This document shows positions 1 through 12,792 of a stretch of 64,000 nt of DNA, piece by piece. The notes below the pieces were generated by a model. That model was given only the letters and a program-made list of their open reading frames with translations. It did no database searches and was not told the DNA's origin. Made by a program: the position numbers and the translations under genes. Source of the stretch: Delphinus delphis (taxonomy: Eukaryota; Chordata; Mammalia; Artiodactyla; Delphinidae); the NCBI RefSeq assembly GCF_949987515.2, contig NC_082687.1:120447838-120511837 (forward strand), read 5' to 3'. Position 1 is the stretch's first letter; each line of letters begins with the position of its first letter.

Positions 1-3000
1 CTGAATTAACTCTGTATGACAGACTCTAGGTCCATCCACCTCACTACAAATAACTCAATTTTGTTTCTTTTTATGGCTGAGTAATATTCCATTGTATATA
101 TGTGCCACATATTCTTTATCCATTCATCTGTCAGTGGACACTTAAGTTGCTTCCAAGTCCTGCCTATTGTAAATAGAGCTGCAATGAACATTGTGGTACA
201 TGACTCTTCCGGAATTATGGTTTTCTCAGGGTATATGCCCAGTAGTGGGATTGCTGGGTCATAAGGTAGTTCTATTTTTAGTTTTTTAAGGAACCTGCAT
301 ACTGTTCTCCATAGTGGCTATAATCAATTTACATTCCCACCAACAGTGCAAGAGGGTTCCCTTTTCTCCAGATTTTTTGATGATGGCCATTCTGACTGGT
401 GTAAGGTGATACCTCATTGTAGTTTTGATTTGCATTTCTCTAATGATTAGTGATGTTGAGCATCCTTTCCTGTGTTTGTTGGCAATCCGTATATCTTCTT
501 TAGAGAAATGTCTATTTAGGTCTTCTGCCCATTTGGGGGTTGGGTTGTTTGTTTTTTTGATATTGAACTGCATGAGCTGCTTGTACGTTTTGGAGATTAA
601 TCCTTTGTTAGGTGTTTCGTTTGCAAATATTTTCTCCCATTCTGAGGGTTGTCTTTTTGTCTTCTTTATGGTTTTCTTTGCTGTGCAAAAGCGTTTAAGT
701 TTCATTAGGTCCCATTTGTTTATTTTTGTTTTTATTTCCATTACTCTAGGAGTTGGGTCAAAAAAAATCTTGCTGTGATTTATGTCCTAGAGTGTTCTGC
801 CTATGTTTTCCTCTAAGAGTTTTATGGTGCCTGGCCTTACATTTAGGTCTTTAATCCATTTTGAGTTTATTTTTGTGTATGGTTTTAGAGAGTGTTCTAA
901 ATTCATACTTTTACATGTAGCTGTCCAGTTTTGTCAGCACCACTTATTGAAGAGGCTGTCTTTTCTCCATTGTATATTCTTGCCTCCTTTATCAAAGATA
1001 AGATGACCATATATATGTGGGTTTATCTCTGGGCCTTCTATCCTGTTCCATTGATCTATATTTCTGTTTTAGTGCCAGTACCGTGTTTTCTTGATTACTG
1101 TAGCTTTGAAGTATAGTCTGAAGTCAGGGAGTCTGATTCCTCCAGCTCCATTTTTTTCCCTCAAGACTGCTTTTTCTGTTCAGGGTCTTTTGTGTCTCCA
1201 TACAAATTTTAAGATTTCTTGTTCTAGTTCTGTAAAAAAATGCCATTGGTAATTTGATAGGGATTACATTGAATCTGTAGATTGATTTGGATAGTATAGT
1301 CATTTTCACAATATTGATTCTTCCAATCCAAGAACATGGTATATCTCTCCATCTGTTTGGATCATCTTTAATTTCTTTCATCAGTGTCATAGTTTTCTGC
1401 ATACAGGTCTTTTGTCTCCTTAGGTAAGTTTATTCCTAGGTATTTTATTCTTTTTGTTGCAGTGGTAAATGGGAGTGTTTCCTTAATTCCTCTTTCAAAT
1501 TTTTCATCATTAGTATACAGGAATGCAAGAGATTTCTGTGCATTAATTTTGTATCCTGCATCTTTACCAAATTCATTGATTAGCTCTAGTAGTTTTCTGG
1601 TGTCATCTTTGGGATTCTCTATGTACAGTATCATGTCATCTGCAAACAGTGACAGTTTTACTTCTTTTCCAATTTGTATTGCTTTTATTTCTTTTTCTTC
1701 TCTGATTGCTGCGGCTAGGACTTCCAAAACTATGCTGAATAATAGTGGTGAGAGTGGACCTCCTTGTCTTGTTCCTGATCTTAGAGGAAATGATTTCAGT
1801 TTTTCACCATTGAGCATGATGTTTACCGTGGGTTTGTCATATATGGCCTTTAGTATATTGAGGTAGGTTCCCTCTATGCCCACTTTCTGGAGAGTTTTTA
1901 ATCATAAATGGGTGTTGGATTTTTTCAAAAGCTTTTTCTGCATCTATTGAAATGATCATATGGTTTTTCTTCTTCTATTTGTTAATATGGTGTATCACAT
2001 TGCTTGATTTGTGTATATTGAAGATTCCTTGCATCCCTGGGATAAATCCCACTTGATCATGGTGTATGATCCTTTTAATGTGTTGTTGGATTCTGTTTGC
2101 TCGTATTTTGTTGAGTATTTTTGCATCTATGTTCATCATGGATATTGGTCTGTAATTTTCTTTTTTTGTAGTATCTTTGTCTGGTTTTGGTATCAGGGTG
2201 ATGGTGGGCTCATAGAATGAGTTTGGGAGTGTTCCATCCTCTGCAATTGTTTGGAAGTGTTTGAGAAGGATAGGTGTTAGCTCTTCTCTAAATGTTTGAT
2301 AGAATTCACCTGTGAAATCACCTGGTCCTGGACTTTTGTTTTTTGGAAGATTTGTAGTCACAGTTTCAACTTCATTACTTGTCATTGGTCTGTTCATATT
2401 TTCTATTTTTTCCTGGTTCAGTCTTGGAAGGATATACCTTTCTAAGAATTTGTCCATTTCTTCCAGGTTGTCCTTTTTATTGGCATAGAGTTGCTTGTGG
2501 TGGTCTCTTAGGATGCTTTGTATTTCTGCGGTGTCTGTTTTAACTTCTCCTTTTCCATTTCTAACTTTATTGATTTGAGTCCTCTCCCTCTTTTTCATGA
2601 TGAATCTGGCTAATGGTTTATCAATATTGTTTATCTTCTCAAAGAACCAGCTTTTAGTTTTATTGATCTTTGCTCTTGTTTTCTTTGTTTCTACTTCATT
2701 TATTTCTGCTCTGATCTTTATGATTTCTTTTCTTCTGCTAACTTTGGGTTTTGTTTGTTCTTCTTTCTCTAGTTCCTTTAGGTGTAAGGTTAGATTGTTT
2801 ATTTGAGAATTTTCTTGTTTCTTGAGGTAGGCTTGTATTGCTATAAACTTCCCTCTTAGAACTGCTTTTGCTGCGTCCCATAGGTTTTGGATCATTGTGT
2901 TTTCATTGTCATTTGTCTCTAGGTAGTTTTTGATTTCCTCTTTGATTTCTTCATTGATCTCTTGGTTGTTTATTAATGTATTGTTTAATCTCTGTGTGTT

Positions 3001-3738
3001 TGTGTTTTTTACATTTTTTCCCCTGTAATTTGTTTCTAATCTCATAGTGTTGTGGTCATAAAAGATGCTTGATATGATTTCAATTTTCTTAAATTTATGG
3101 AGGCTTGACTTGTGACCCAAGATGTGATCTATCCTGGAGAATGTTCCATGCGCACTTGAGAAGACAGTGTAATCTGCGGTTTTTGGATGGAATGTCCTAT
3201 AAATATCAATTAAATCTATCTGGTCTATTTTGTCATTTAAAGCTTGTGTTTCCTTATTAATTTTCTGTTTGGATGATCTGTCCATTGGTGTAAGTGAGGT
3301 ATTACAGTCCCCCACTATTACTGTATTACTGTCGAGTTCCTCTTTAATAGCTGTTAGCAGTTGCCTTATGTATTGAGGTGCTACTACGTTGGGTGCATAT
3401 ATATTTATAATTGTTATATCTTCTTCTTGGATTGATCCCTTGATCATTACATAGTGTCCTTCTTTGGCTCTTGTAACATTCTTTATTTTAAAGTCTATTT
3501 TATCTGAAATGAGGATTGCTACTCCAGCTTTCTTTTGATTTCCATTCACATGCAATATCTTTTTCCATCCCCTCACTCTCAGTCTGTATGTGTCCCTAGG
3601 TCTGAAGTGGGTCTCTGGTAGACAGCATATATACGGGTCTTGTTTTTGTATCCATTCAGCAAGCCTGTGTCTTTTGGTTGGAGCATTTAATCCATTCACG
3701 TTTAAGGTAGTTATCAATATGTATGTTCCTATGACCAT
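1..3738 (-). pseudogene. L1 ORF2 (endonuclease plus reverse transcriptase), broken, partial
   Basis: ORF2 starts at 3738 with an APE-type endonuclease ([20 protein letters not shown], then the [11 protein letters not shown] end) in an unbroken 587-codon stretch to 1975. There a Leu-type codon seen in the sense copy is TAG (reads INK-stop-KKKNHM). A one-base insertion follows near 1895. The reverse transcriptase with the catalytic FADD (1635-1646) continues in a 171-codon frame (1883-1368). A two-base loss at about 1394 shifts the frame again, and further pieces run to position 1. The C-terminal segment (EYYSAIKRNKIE) is at 6-191. Intact ORF2p would be near 1,275 residues; its end lies left of the window. 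Confidence 0.93.
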
Positions 3739-3852
3739 TTTCTTAATTGTTTTGGGTTTGTTTTTGTAGATCCTTTTCTTCTCTTGTGTTTCCCACTTAG
3801 AGAAGTTCCTTTAGCATTTGTTGTAGAGCTGGTTTGGTGGTGCTGAAGTCTC

Positions 3853-4701
3853 TTAGCTTTTGCTTGTCTGTAAAGCTTTTGATTTCTCCATCGAATCTGA
3901 ATGAGGTCCTTGCTGGGTAGAGTAATCTGGGTTGTAGGTCTTCCCTTTCATCACTTTAAATATGTCATGCCACTCTCTTCTGGCTCGTAGAGTTTCTGCT
4001 GAAAAATCAGCTGTTAACCTTATAGGAGTTCCCTTGTATGTTATTTGTCGATTTTCCCTTGTTGCTTTCAATAATTTTTCTTTGTCTTTCATTTTTGCCA
4101 ATTTGATTACTCTGTGTTTCGGCATGTTTCTCGTTGGGTTTATCCTGTATGGGACTCTCTGCGCTTCCTGGACTTGGGTGGCTATTTCCTTTCCCATGTT
4201 AGGGAAGTTTTCAACTATAATCTCTTCACATATTTTGTCGGGTCCTTTCTCTCTCTCTTCTCCTTCTGGGACCCCTATAATGTGAATGTTGTTGTGTTTA
4301 ATGTTGTCCCAGTGGTCTCTTAGGCTGTCTTCATTTCTTTTCATTCTTTTTTCTTTATTCTGTTCCGCAGCAGTGAATGCCACCATTCTGTCTTCCAGGT
4401 CACTTATCCGTCCTTCTGCCTCAGTTATTCTGATATTGATTCCTTCTAGTGTATTTTTCATTTCAGTTATTGTATTGTTCATCTCTGTTTGTTTGTTCTT
4501 TAATTCTTCTAGGTCTTTGTTAAACATTTCTTGCATCTTCTCGATCTTTGCCTCCATTCTTTTTCCGAGTTCCTCGATCATCTTCACTATCATTATTCTG
4601 AATTCTTTTTCTGGAAGGTTGCTTATCTCCACTTCATTTAGTTGTTTTTCTGGGGTTTTATCTTGTTCCTTCATCTGGTACATAGCCCTCTGCCTTTTCA
4701 T
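3853..4701 (-). pseudogene. L1 ORF1 (ORF1p-like), frameshifted near the C-terminus
   Basis: This 282-codon frame matches L1 ORF1p, the RNA-binding chaperone of the L1 particle. It has a heptad-rich coiled-coil segment (about residues 40-110), an RRM-like core (about 120-200, including NNIHIIGVPEGEE) and a C-terminal domain (about 200-260, containing RVPYRINPTRN and ADFSAETLRARREW). It begins MKRQRAMYQMKEQ at 4701. Near 3941 one base is missing from an A-run relative to the sense L1 copy, so the last 25 or so residues are read out of frame and end early. Homology to the sense copy continues in another frame past the stop. It is a remnant, not a host gene. Confidence 0.9.
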
Positions 4702-4889
4702 CTTGTATATCTTTCTGTGAATGTGGTTTTTGTTCCACAGGCTGAAGGATTGTAGTTCTTCTTGCTTCTGCTCTCTGCCCTCTGGTGGGACCTGTGAAGT
4801 TTTAAATCAGAGAAAAAGAAGCCAGGGAGAAGGAAAAGTTTTTGTTGTTGTTGTTTTGTCTGTTTGTTTGTTGGCCATTTTTAAAGAAA

Positions 4890-5090
4890 ACTAGTAATAA
4901 TAATAACAGTACTTTAAATTGTCACCTAATATGTGTCAGGCACTGTGATAGGTACTTTTCAGTTATATTTTTCCAATTATTGAATACCATTTTATAGATG
5001 AGAAAATGAAAAGCATAGAGTTTAAGTAACCTGGAAGGATCACTCACCTGTTAAGAGGCAGAGCAGAACCATCCCACGTGTTGTGAATTC
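4890..5090 (-). repeat. MIR SINE fragment
   Basis: The plus strand reads ATGTGTCAGGCACTGTGATA, then TTTTATAGATGAGAAAATG and a run resembling the end of the MIR tRNA/core region (TTAAGTAACCTGG, GGCAGAGCAGAACC). This is the reverse complement of the MIR consensus. Confidence 0.8.
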
Positions 5091-6145
5091 AGTTTCAGTG
5101 CTGCCCCGTGGTGTCTGAAGTGCCTGACAGTGCTGACATGAGATGACCCATTGGAAAGTTCTTAGAGAATGGTAGGTGATGTCTAAGAGCCTAGACAGAA
5201 TATGAAAAGACTTCCAAGGATTTCTAACACGGGCCCATGAATTTATCTTGACAAAGGAATCAAGCCCTCTCTCTGGAGGCTTCCCTTCTGTGTTAACATG
5301 TAGTTACACATGATTTGATTTTTGTATCAGGAATGAATTGGTCTTAAAGGTAAACAAGCTTACTTTCTTTTATCAGGTTAAAAAAAATGATATAGTCCTT
5401 TTGCCTTTTAAATTAAGAAAAGCTGAGAAACAAATTAAGAACTCTGCTGATGTTACGAGATCACCTCAAATACTTGAACACATGCATTCCCCTGCAATTT
5501 TTTTTTCTTTCGTTTGTCCTGTTTCATATTTATTTTGAATTTTTTCAAGTTGTTTGGAAATCCTTTGGGAACGTCAGTGATATGTATGTGGATTTATGTT
5601 GTATATACTGGTATATGCTGGCTGGTTCTTCTCTCTGGAGAGATCTGAAGGATGGGTAGGCTTTCAACAGGAACACGTGCTGGTGCAAAGGACATTCCAG
5701 GAGAGTTTGGACAAAGTATCTTGTACCACAGGGGAGTGTTGATACTTCTGGCTGGAGAAGAGTAAATATGGTCTTCATCCATGGTCCATATGACACATGC
5801 AGGGGATAGGAGAGTTGGGGGCTGGGTGGAGGCAAGTCTGAGGACCATGAATGCCAGACTGAGAAACCTGAACCAGAGAAGCTTTCATAATGGATGTCCA
5901 GTCAGTCAGCTCTGTAGATAATTGACACTTCTCATTCCCTTCGTAAAACTTGTTTGCTGATGCTTCCTGCACCTGAACTTGGGAGACAGCTGCCTCTCTC
6001 CACAGCTCCCAGCACTGCTGCCTCCACCATCTGAGTTCAGGGCTTACCAAGAATTAGTTACCTTTGCTCCTGAGCCTGTTGGTGCCTTCTTTATTTGTAA
6101 CTGGAACAACATAATTTAATTCAATGCTATGTAACCTGATGAAAT
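5091..6145. other. Unassigned intergenic sequence
   Basis: No gene, exon or repeat family was recognised here. Short open frames on both strands (for example 5545-5835 and 5775-6050, minus) have no recognisable domain and no splice-site support. Confidence 0.4.
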
Positions 6146-6154
6146 AAGAATGTG

Positions 6155-6480
6155 GGGTGGGGGGGACTTTCCTGGTGGTGAAGTGGTTAAGAATCCGCCT
6201 GCCAATGCAGAGGACATGGGTTTGAATCCTGGTCCGGGAAGATCCCACATGCTGGGGAGCAACTAAGCCCGTGCACCACAACTACTGAATCCTGCGTGCC
6301 ACAACTACTGAAGCCCGTGCACCTAGAGCCCGTGCTCTGCAACAAGAGAAGCCACAGCAATGAGACGCCCATGCACCATAACAAAGAGTAGCCCCCACTC
6401 ACCGCAACTGGAGAAAGCCTACACACAGCAACAAAGACCCAACGCAGCCAAAAATAAATAAATAAATTTATTTTTAAAAA
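6155..6480 (+). mobile_element. CHR-1 type SINE
   Basis: A tRNA-derived head (CTTTCCTGGTGGTGAAGTGG, then the B-box-like GGTTTGAATCC) is followed by repeats of CACAACTACTGAAGCC, the stretch GAGTAGCCCCCACTC, and the tail CAGCCAAAAATAAATAAA. The flanks share AAGAATGTG (6146-6154 and 6481-6489), a target-site duplication. Confidence 0.92.
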
Positions 6481-6489
6481 AAGAATGTG

Positions 6490-9150
6490 AGGGGGAATGA
6501 TGGGGGGATAATTTCTATGACAGCTAAGTAGAATGCTTTGGAAAGAATTGATTAAAGTGAGGACCTAAAAAAATTGATGTTAAATTAGCTGTAGGGGAGA
6601 AAGTTATTTTAAAAACTGGAGAAAATATATAAAACTCCAGAAGGATTCTGGGCTCAGATTGCCTCAGAGATGTCTTTCAGATCTTGTTCTACTTTAAAGA
6701 AACTGCAACTTCAGATCATAAGATGATGCAGCTGACTGTGATGTAGGTAAGGAGGCCCCCCTGAACTCCACCAGAGGACCCCTGCTCAAGATGAGACCCT
6801 CACTCCATATCACACGTGGCTGCCCATGTTTCATGTTAAATTTAAAATATTAGTATGCGTTTACAGCATTTTCCTCATTTTAATTGATTTCTTCAATGGA
6901 TCACTTAGGTGTGGGTCAATAGGGAACAACTGGAGATTTTGAAGCAAGGAAGTGACATATTCAACCCAACTACAGTGGAATTTGTTGCATTTAATAAGCA
7001 TTTTAATCTGCCTCTCAAACATGAAGCATTTCAGTACACTTGCATTAAAAATACTTGACTTGATATCAAGGTACAAATGCAATATGATGGCGTGGGTCTG
7101 ACTAATGGGTTCAAGTCCTGGCTTTACCACCTACCGGTGGTAAAAACAGAATCTACCTGAGAGGAATGAGATATACGTTAACACTATTATTATTAAAGAA
7201 AGGTCAGGATGGCTACCTCTGCTGGCTACAGAGTGGGCTGAGATTAGAGATACCAATCCAGAGACTCAAGAGTATAGGATAGTTTGCCTAATGTAGGAAG
7301 ATAAGGATTTTTGTGAATTTGTACTACACCTTTCTAAAGTAGTATCAGAAATAATTTCTATTATTTCTAAAATATCTACAAAGTGAACACAAAACCCTAA
7401 GACAACCACTTTGTCATCTTGCTGCTTCATTATATGCCAACCGAGCCAATTGTCAGCTCCTCTATCTTCATGTATAAGGGTGATCTAGTCAATTGGGAAT
7501 CTCCTCTGTGACAAATGAAGTCTCAGCCTTCCCTCAGCTCCTTATACTGGGATCAGTTTTCTGTCTGGTACTGTTTAGATACAACATGTGCTACATAAAC
7601 TTCAGCACAGAATAAAATGGTTTAATAAGTCAAAAGCAGTTATTATAATCTCCCATTGACCGAAGATCATACTGTAAATAAAAAGCAAAAGTTTTCCACT
7701 GAGCTACATCTTTTTACAAGACAGACTGAATATCAGATATATCTTTAGTAAAGATAAAAAATACAAATGATACTCTATCAAAATACTGATTTTTCTGAAG
7801 ACTCAATCTTGATACATTTCTTCAAGACTCAGAAAAAAATTTTTTTAGTGTTAATGTGTATATGTATGCATGTGCATAGCCAGAATAAAAGACATGCAAA
7901 ATTCAGAATTCTTCACGCCCTTGAGAAGATGTTCTAAGTCATACTTCGCAGCTTTCATGGTTAAAATGCCTTTTGTGAATGTCCCTGAGCTGTGTGGATG
8001 CCCGTCACATTCAATCATGGTAGTTCTTACCAAGTTTCACAGTGAATAGTAATGAGGAATTTTAAAGGAAAGAAGAAGCAGAGAAGGAAGGAAGGAAGGG
8101 AGAGAAAGAGAGAGATTCATTGCCCATTGTTACCATAAGTGAAAAGGAAGAGAAACTGTAGGTGGGGTTAGTCTTTCTGGGACATTCCTGCATACAAACA
8201 GTCCCCCAGATATCAGCAGCTCCCTTTGGGCACCTCTCCTTCCCTCTGGTTCCCTGCTAGCTGCAGCTCAGCACTAGGAAAGCCCCAGCAGAGGGAGGGC
8301 AGAAAAGGTGTGAGGCAGCAGGCTTTTCCATTTCCCCTCTTGGGCTCTGTTTTTCCACCTTACAGTTTGCCCTGATTCAGAACAAAAAGGTGAGAACCTA
8401 CTGAGGGATATAGCACCAGCCCCTTTCCCTACTGTGACCAGATCACACAACAGCCAAGACTTGACACCAAGATGTCCATGAAACCAAGGCCCAGCCATTC
8501 AAGACAGACTGGTTTTACCTCCTGGTCCAGTTTTGCTCCATGAATGTTAGACTGTCCCAAAGGGAAGAGTTTGGAGCGGTTGTTGAGCAAAAGCTTCCTG
8601 GGAGCCGCAGAGGCGCTGGATTTTGTACTGCACACTCGAAGCCTGTCCTCCACTTGCCCTGACCCCTGTCTCCTTAGCCACTGATGATGATGCAGACCTT
8701 GTTTTCCTTCTACTCATCAGCACCCAAATCCATGGGGTTGTGATGGGTTAGCAGCCTTTCTCATTATAAGACACCGGTTGGCCATGGGGCTGCAGAGGCA
8801 AAATGAATCATGGTTAAAAATATTCATCTCCCCGCCTCCCTTGGTATGTATGATGCTGTCCTTTAAACCATCTAAATATAGAAGAATCTCTCCAATTTGT
8901 AAAGCCCTGAAGAGAAAACCTTGAGTTTGAAGCTTTCCTTAATTATGCCAATGTTTAACAGTAATCTTTGTAGTATGGCAATCTCACTTCACTTCCTAGT
9001 ATATTCGTTGACTTTCCTTTCTACATCTAGAGAAAAATATATTTAAACTTTAATTAAACTTTCTTTAATAATCAGGGCTTAGCAAAAACATATATGCAGT
9101 CTAAAAATCTAGAATCACTCAATGCATTTACTGCTTGTAGAGGTTTTGTT
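6490..9150. other. Mostly unassigned intergenic sequence
   Basis: Apart from a weak MIR piece (7080-7200) and a GGAA/GA-rich patch at 8084-8117, no repeat or gene was recognised. The minus-strand frames at 8274-8653 have no known motif or splice context. Confidence 0.4.
7080..7200 (+). repeat. Probable MIR fragment
   Basis: TGGGTTCAAGTCCTGGCTTTACCACCTACC resembles the MIR tRNA-derived region (split here: GGGTTCAAGTCCTGGCTTTA, then CCACCTACC). It is followed by a degenerate tail ending ACACTATTATTATTA. Weak match. Confidence 0.45.
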
Positions 9151-9162
9151 TTTTTATTTTTT

Positions 9163-9545
9163 TAATTTATCTTGGTAACCTTTTTTTAATTGAAGTAGAG
9201 TTGATTTACAATGTTGTATTAGCTTCAGGTGTACAGGAAATTGATTCAGTTATACATATATATATACATCCATATATATATATATATATATATGTATATG
9301 TATAGTTCTTCAGATTTTTTTCCCATATAGGTTATTACAAAGTATATAGTTCCCTGTGCTATACAGTAGGTCCCTGTTGGTTATCTATTTTATATATAGT
9401 AGTGTGTATACGTTAATACCAAACTCCTAATTTATCCCTCCCCCACCTTCCCCCTTTGGTAACTATAAGTTTGTTTTCTATGTCTGTGGGTCTATTTCTG
9501 TTTTGTATATTAGTTCATTTGTATCATTTTTTTTAATTCTAAATA
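9163..9545 (-). mobile_element. L1 3'-UTR fragment, antisense
   Basis: The plus strand shows the antisense 3' end of the young cetartiodactyl L1: TTTTTTTAATTGAAGTAGAG, then TTGATTTACAATGTTGTATTAG (in two pieces), TTGATTCAGTTATACATATA, the TACAGTAGGTCCCTGTTGG line, and the C-rich CCCTCCCCCACC. It is 5'-truncated and contains an (AT)n tract at about 9243-9301. Confidence 0.85.
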
Positions 9546-9660
9546 TAAGTGATATCATAAGATTAAAAGATATAAGCAGAGAATAATGTTATTTGAATTA
9601 ATGTTACTTTCTGAAATTGCTACTCATAGGTTGAAAGGAATCCTTTATTTTAAAGTATTA

Positions 9661-9954
9661 GGGACTTCGCTGGTAACACAGTGGTTAAGAATCCACCTGC
9701 CAATGCAGGGGACACGGGTTTGAGCCCTGATCCGGGAAGATCCCACATGCCGCAGTGCAACTAAGCCCGTGCACCACAACTACTGAGCCTGTGCTCTAGA
9801 GCTTGCGAGCCACAACTACTGAGCCCGCAAGCCACAACTACTGAAGCCCGTGTGCCTAGAGCCCGTGCTCCACAACAAAGAGTAGCCCCCACTCTCCACA
9901 AGTAGAGAAAGCCTGCACACACAGCAACGAAGACCCAAAGCAGCCAAAAATAAA
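9661..9954 (+). mobile_element. CHR-1 type SINE with target-site duplication
   Basis: The full CHR-1 layout begins GGGACTTCGCTGGTAACACA and ends CAGCCAAAAATAAATAAAG. TAAAGTATTA flanks it on both sides (9651-9660 and 9955-9964). Confidence 0.92.
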
Positions 9955-9964
9955 TAAAGTATTA

Positions 9965-10530
9965 AAGTTTTGTGGGCTGAGTGGGAAGAACAGACACTTC
10001 TCCCTCACTCCTGCTATTTCCTTCCATTTTCAGAGGCTCCATTCCCATTGGCACTGCTGGCCTCTCATTCCTTTACTCATCTGTCCCAGGAGAGGAGCTG
10101 GACTTTGGGGAAGACTGTTTGCAAAAGTGGTCACAATAATTCCTCCCTCCTCAGGCCCTTTATAATGTGACTTAGCCACTTCTCCCACCAAGAGGCAGGA
10201 TTAATTTCCCACCCCTTCAATCTGGCCTGCATTTATGATTTCCTTTCATCAACAGAGTACAGTGCAAGTGGTGGGTTGTGGCTTCTGAACTTCTTTGCCT
10301 CCAGTGGCCTTGCAGCTTCTGCACTGGTCCCCATGAATGCTGCTCTTGCGTAACCCAGACTAGGCTTCTCAACAGTGAGAGAACACATGACAGAAAGGCC
10401 CAACCAACAGCTGAAACCAACCACCAGCTGTATAAGAGAGCTCACCTGCAGATGACTGCAGCTATGTGTGTGACCCAGACAAAACCAGCAGGAAGACCTC
10501 CCGTTGGGTCCAGTGCAAATTGATGACCCA
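9965..10530. other. Unassigned intergenic sequence
   Basis: No repeat family was recognised. Overlapping short frames on both strands (10217-10568) have no domain or splice support. The stretch CCTCAGGCCCTTTATAATGTG through ACCACCAGCTGTATAAG vaguely resembles an ancient LTR but I could not assign it. Confidence 0.35.
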
Positions 10531-11041
10531 CAGTATTTTTTTATTGAGATATAATTTCCATATAACATTGTGTAAGTTTAAGGTGTACAATGTGTTGATT
10601 TGATTCATTTATATATTGCAATATGATTAGCACCATAGCTTAAGCTAACACCTTTATCATGGCACATAATTATCATTTCACTTTTTGTGGTGAGAACACT
10701 TAAGATGGAGTCTCTTAGCAATGAAGTATATTATACAGTACAGTTGACTGTAGTCACTATGCTGTGCATTAGCTCTCCACAACTTATTCATCTGCTAGTT
10801 GCAAGTTTGTACCCTTTAACACATCTCCCCAGTTCACCCACCTCCCCCAGTCCCTGGTAACCACCATTCTATTCTATGTCTACAAATTCTTCTTTTTTAG
10901 ATTCCATTGTAAGTGATATCATGCAATATTTGTCTTTCTCTGTCTGGCTTATCTCACTTAGCGTAATGCCCTCAAAAGTCCATCCATGTTGTGGTAAATG
11001 GCAGGATTTTCTTCTTTCTCATGGCTGAGTAATATTCCGTT

Positions 11042-11042
<1 letters not shown>

Positions 11043-11090
<48 letters not shown>

Positions 11091-11165
11091 GCTTCTATAA
11101 CCATATATATATATATGTAAGGGAATATTTTATATATATATAAAAATATATTTTATATATATATA
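11043..11165. repeat. AT-rich microsatellite inside the old L1
   Basis: An uninterrupted (AT)n run at about 11044-11084 is followed by further TA-rich blocks around ATATATATATGTAAGGG. It replaces the L1 stretch where a short TA run is normally found. Confidence 0.9.
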
Positions 11166-12418
11166 GAAATTATTTAGCCATTCATCCATTGACACTTAGG
11201 TTGTTTCCATATCTTGGCTATTGTGAATTATGCTACAATAAACATGGAAGTGCACATGTCTTTTCAACATCCTGTTTTCATTTCCTTCGAGTATATATCC
11301 AGAACTGAGATTCCTGGATCACACGTTAGTTGTATTTCTAAATTTTTGAGGAACCTCCACACTGTTTTCCATAGCAGCTCAACCAATTTACATTCCCACC
11401 AGCAATGCACAAGGGTTCCCTTTCTCCACATCCTTGCAAACACTTGTTATCTCTTGTCTTTTTGATGACAGCCATCCTAACAGGTGTGAGGTGATATCTT
11501 ATTGTGGTTTTGATTTGCATTTCCCTAACGATTAGTGACGTTGAGCATCTTTTCATGTACCTGTTGCCTATTTGGATATCTTCTTTGGAAAAATGTCTAT
11601 TCAGTTCCTCTGCCCATCTTTAATCAGTTTATTTGTTGTTAGTATTAAGTTCTATGAGTTCTTTATATATTGTCGATATTAACCCCTTATCCAATACGTG
11701 GTTTGCAAATATTTTTTCCCATTCCATAGTTTGCCTTTTCATTTTGTTAATTGTTTTTCTCTGTGCAAAAGATTTTTAGTTTGACATAGTTCCACTTGTC
11801 GATTTTTTTTCTTTTGTTGCTTGAGCTTTTGGTGTCATATCACATCCAAAAAATCATTGCCAAGACCAATGTCAAAGAGTTTCTTCTCTGTTTTCTTCCA
11901 GGACTTTTATGGTATGAGGCCTTATGTTTAAGTCTTTAATTCATTTCAAGTTAATTTTTGTGAGTGATATAAGGGTTCAATTTCATTCTTCTGCCCGTGG
12001 TTACCCAAGTTTCCCAACACCATTTACTGAAGAAAATATCCTTTCCTTTTTGTCAGGATTGCTTTGACTATTCAGGGTCTATTGTGGTTCCATACAAATT
12101 TTAGAATTGTTTTTGCTATTGCTGTGAAAAATGTTACTGGATTTTTGATAGGTATTGCATTGAATCCATAGATGGCTTAGAATAACATGGACACTTTAAC
12201 AATATTAATTTTATCCATGAACATGAAATAGCTTTCCATTTGTGTCTTCTTCAATTTCTTTCATCAAAGTCTTGTAGTTTTCATTGTACAGATCTTTCAC
12301 TTCCTTGCTTAAACTTATTCCTAATTACTTTATTGTTTTTGATACTGTTGTGGCTGGGATAGTTTTACTTCTTTTTCAGATATTTCATTGTTAGTGTATG
12401 GAAACACAACTGATTTCT

Positions 12419-12624
12419 TTTTTTTTTTTTTTCTCGATACACGGGCCTCTCACTGTTGTGGCCTCTCCCATTGCAGAGCACAGGCTCCGGACGCACAGGC
12501 CCAGCGGCCATGGCTCACGGGCCCAGCCTCTCTGCGGCATGTGGCATCTTCCCAGACCAGGGCACGAACCCATGTCCCCTGCATCGGCAGGCAGACACTC
12601 AACCACTGCGCCACCACGGAAGCC
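12419..12624 (-). mobile_element. CHR-2 type SINE with 14-bp target-site duplication
   Basis: A poly-T head is followed by CACGGGCCTCTCACTGTTGT, the CAGCGGCCATGGCTCACGGG core and the tRNA-like end reading GGTTCGTGCCC-type boxes on the minus strand. CACAACTGATTTCT flanks it (12405-12418 and 12625-12638). Confidence 0.95.
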
Positions 12625-12652
12625 CACAACTGATTTCTGTATGTTGATTTTT

Positions 12653-12792
12653 TAAATTTTTTATTTTATATTGGAGCACAGTTGATTAACAATGTTGTGT
12701 TAGTTTCAGGTGTACAGCAAAGTGATTCAGTTATACATATACATGTATCTATGCGTTTTTAAATTCTTTGTTATTACAGAATATTGAGCATA
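12653..12792 (-). mobile_element. Short young L1 3' insertion
   Basis: About 140 bases of young L1 3' UTR (TTGATTAACAATGTTGTGTT, CAGCAAAGTGATTCAGTTAT) sit inside the older L1. They are flanked by TATGTTGATTTTT (12640-12652 and 12793-12805). Confidence 0.85.

Larger units (their letters stand above)
1..4791 (-). mobile_element. LINE-1, antisense, 5'-truncated, cut by window start
   Basis: Read on the minus strand, this block gives L1 ORF1 (4701 to about 3850), a short spacer, then ORF2 running off the left edge of the window. Homology stops near 4791, about 90 bases upstream of the ORF1 start, so most of the 5' UTR is absent. Both reading frames carry lesions, so the copy is dead. The 3' end and target-site duplication lie outside the window. 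The sequence stays very close to the sense L1 at 27,277-32,325, so it is a fairly young cetartiodactyl L1. Confidence 0.95.

Noticed and set aside
23..4720. Long plus-strand frames opposite the antisense L1 (for example 425-778, 1462-1866, 4286-4720)
   Set aside because: They are mirror frames of L1 ORF1/ORF2 and carry no independent motif.
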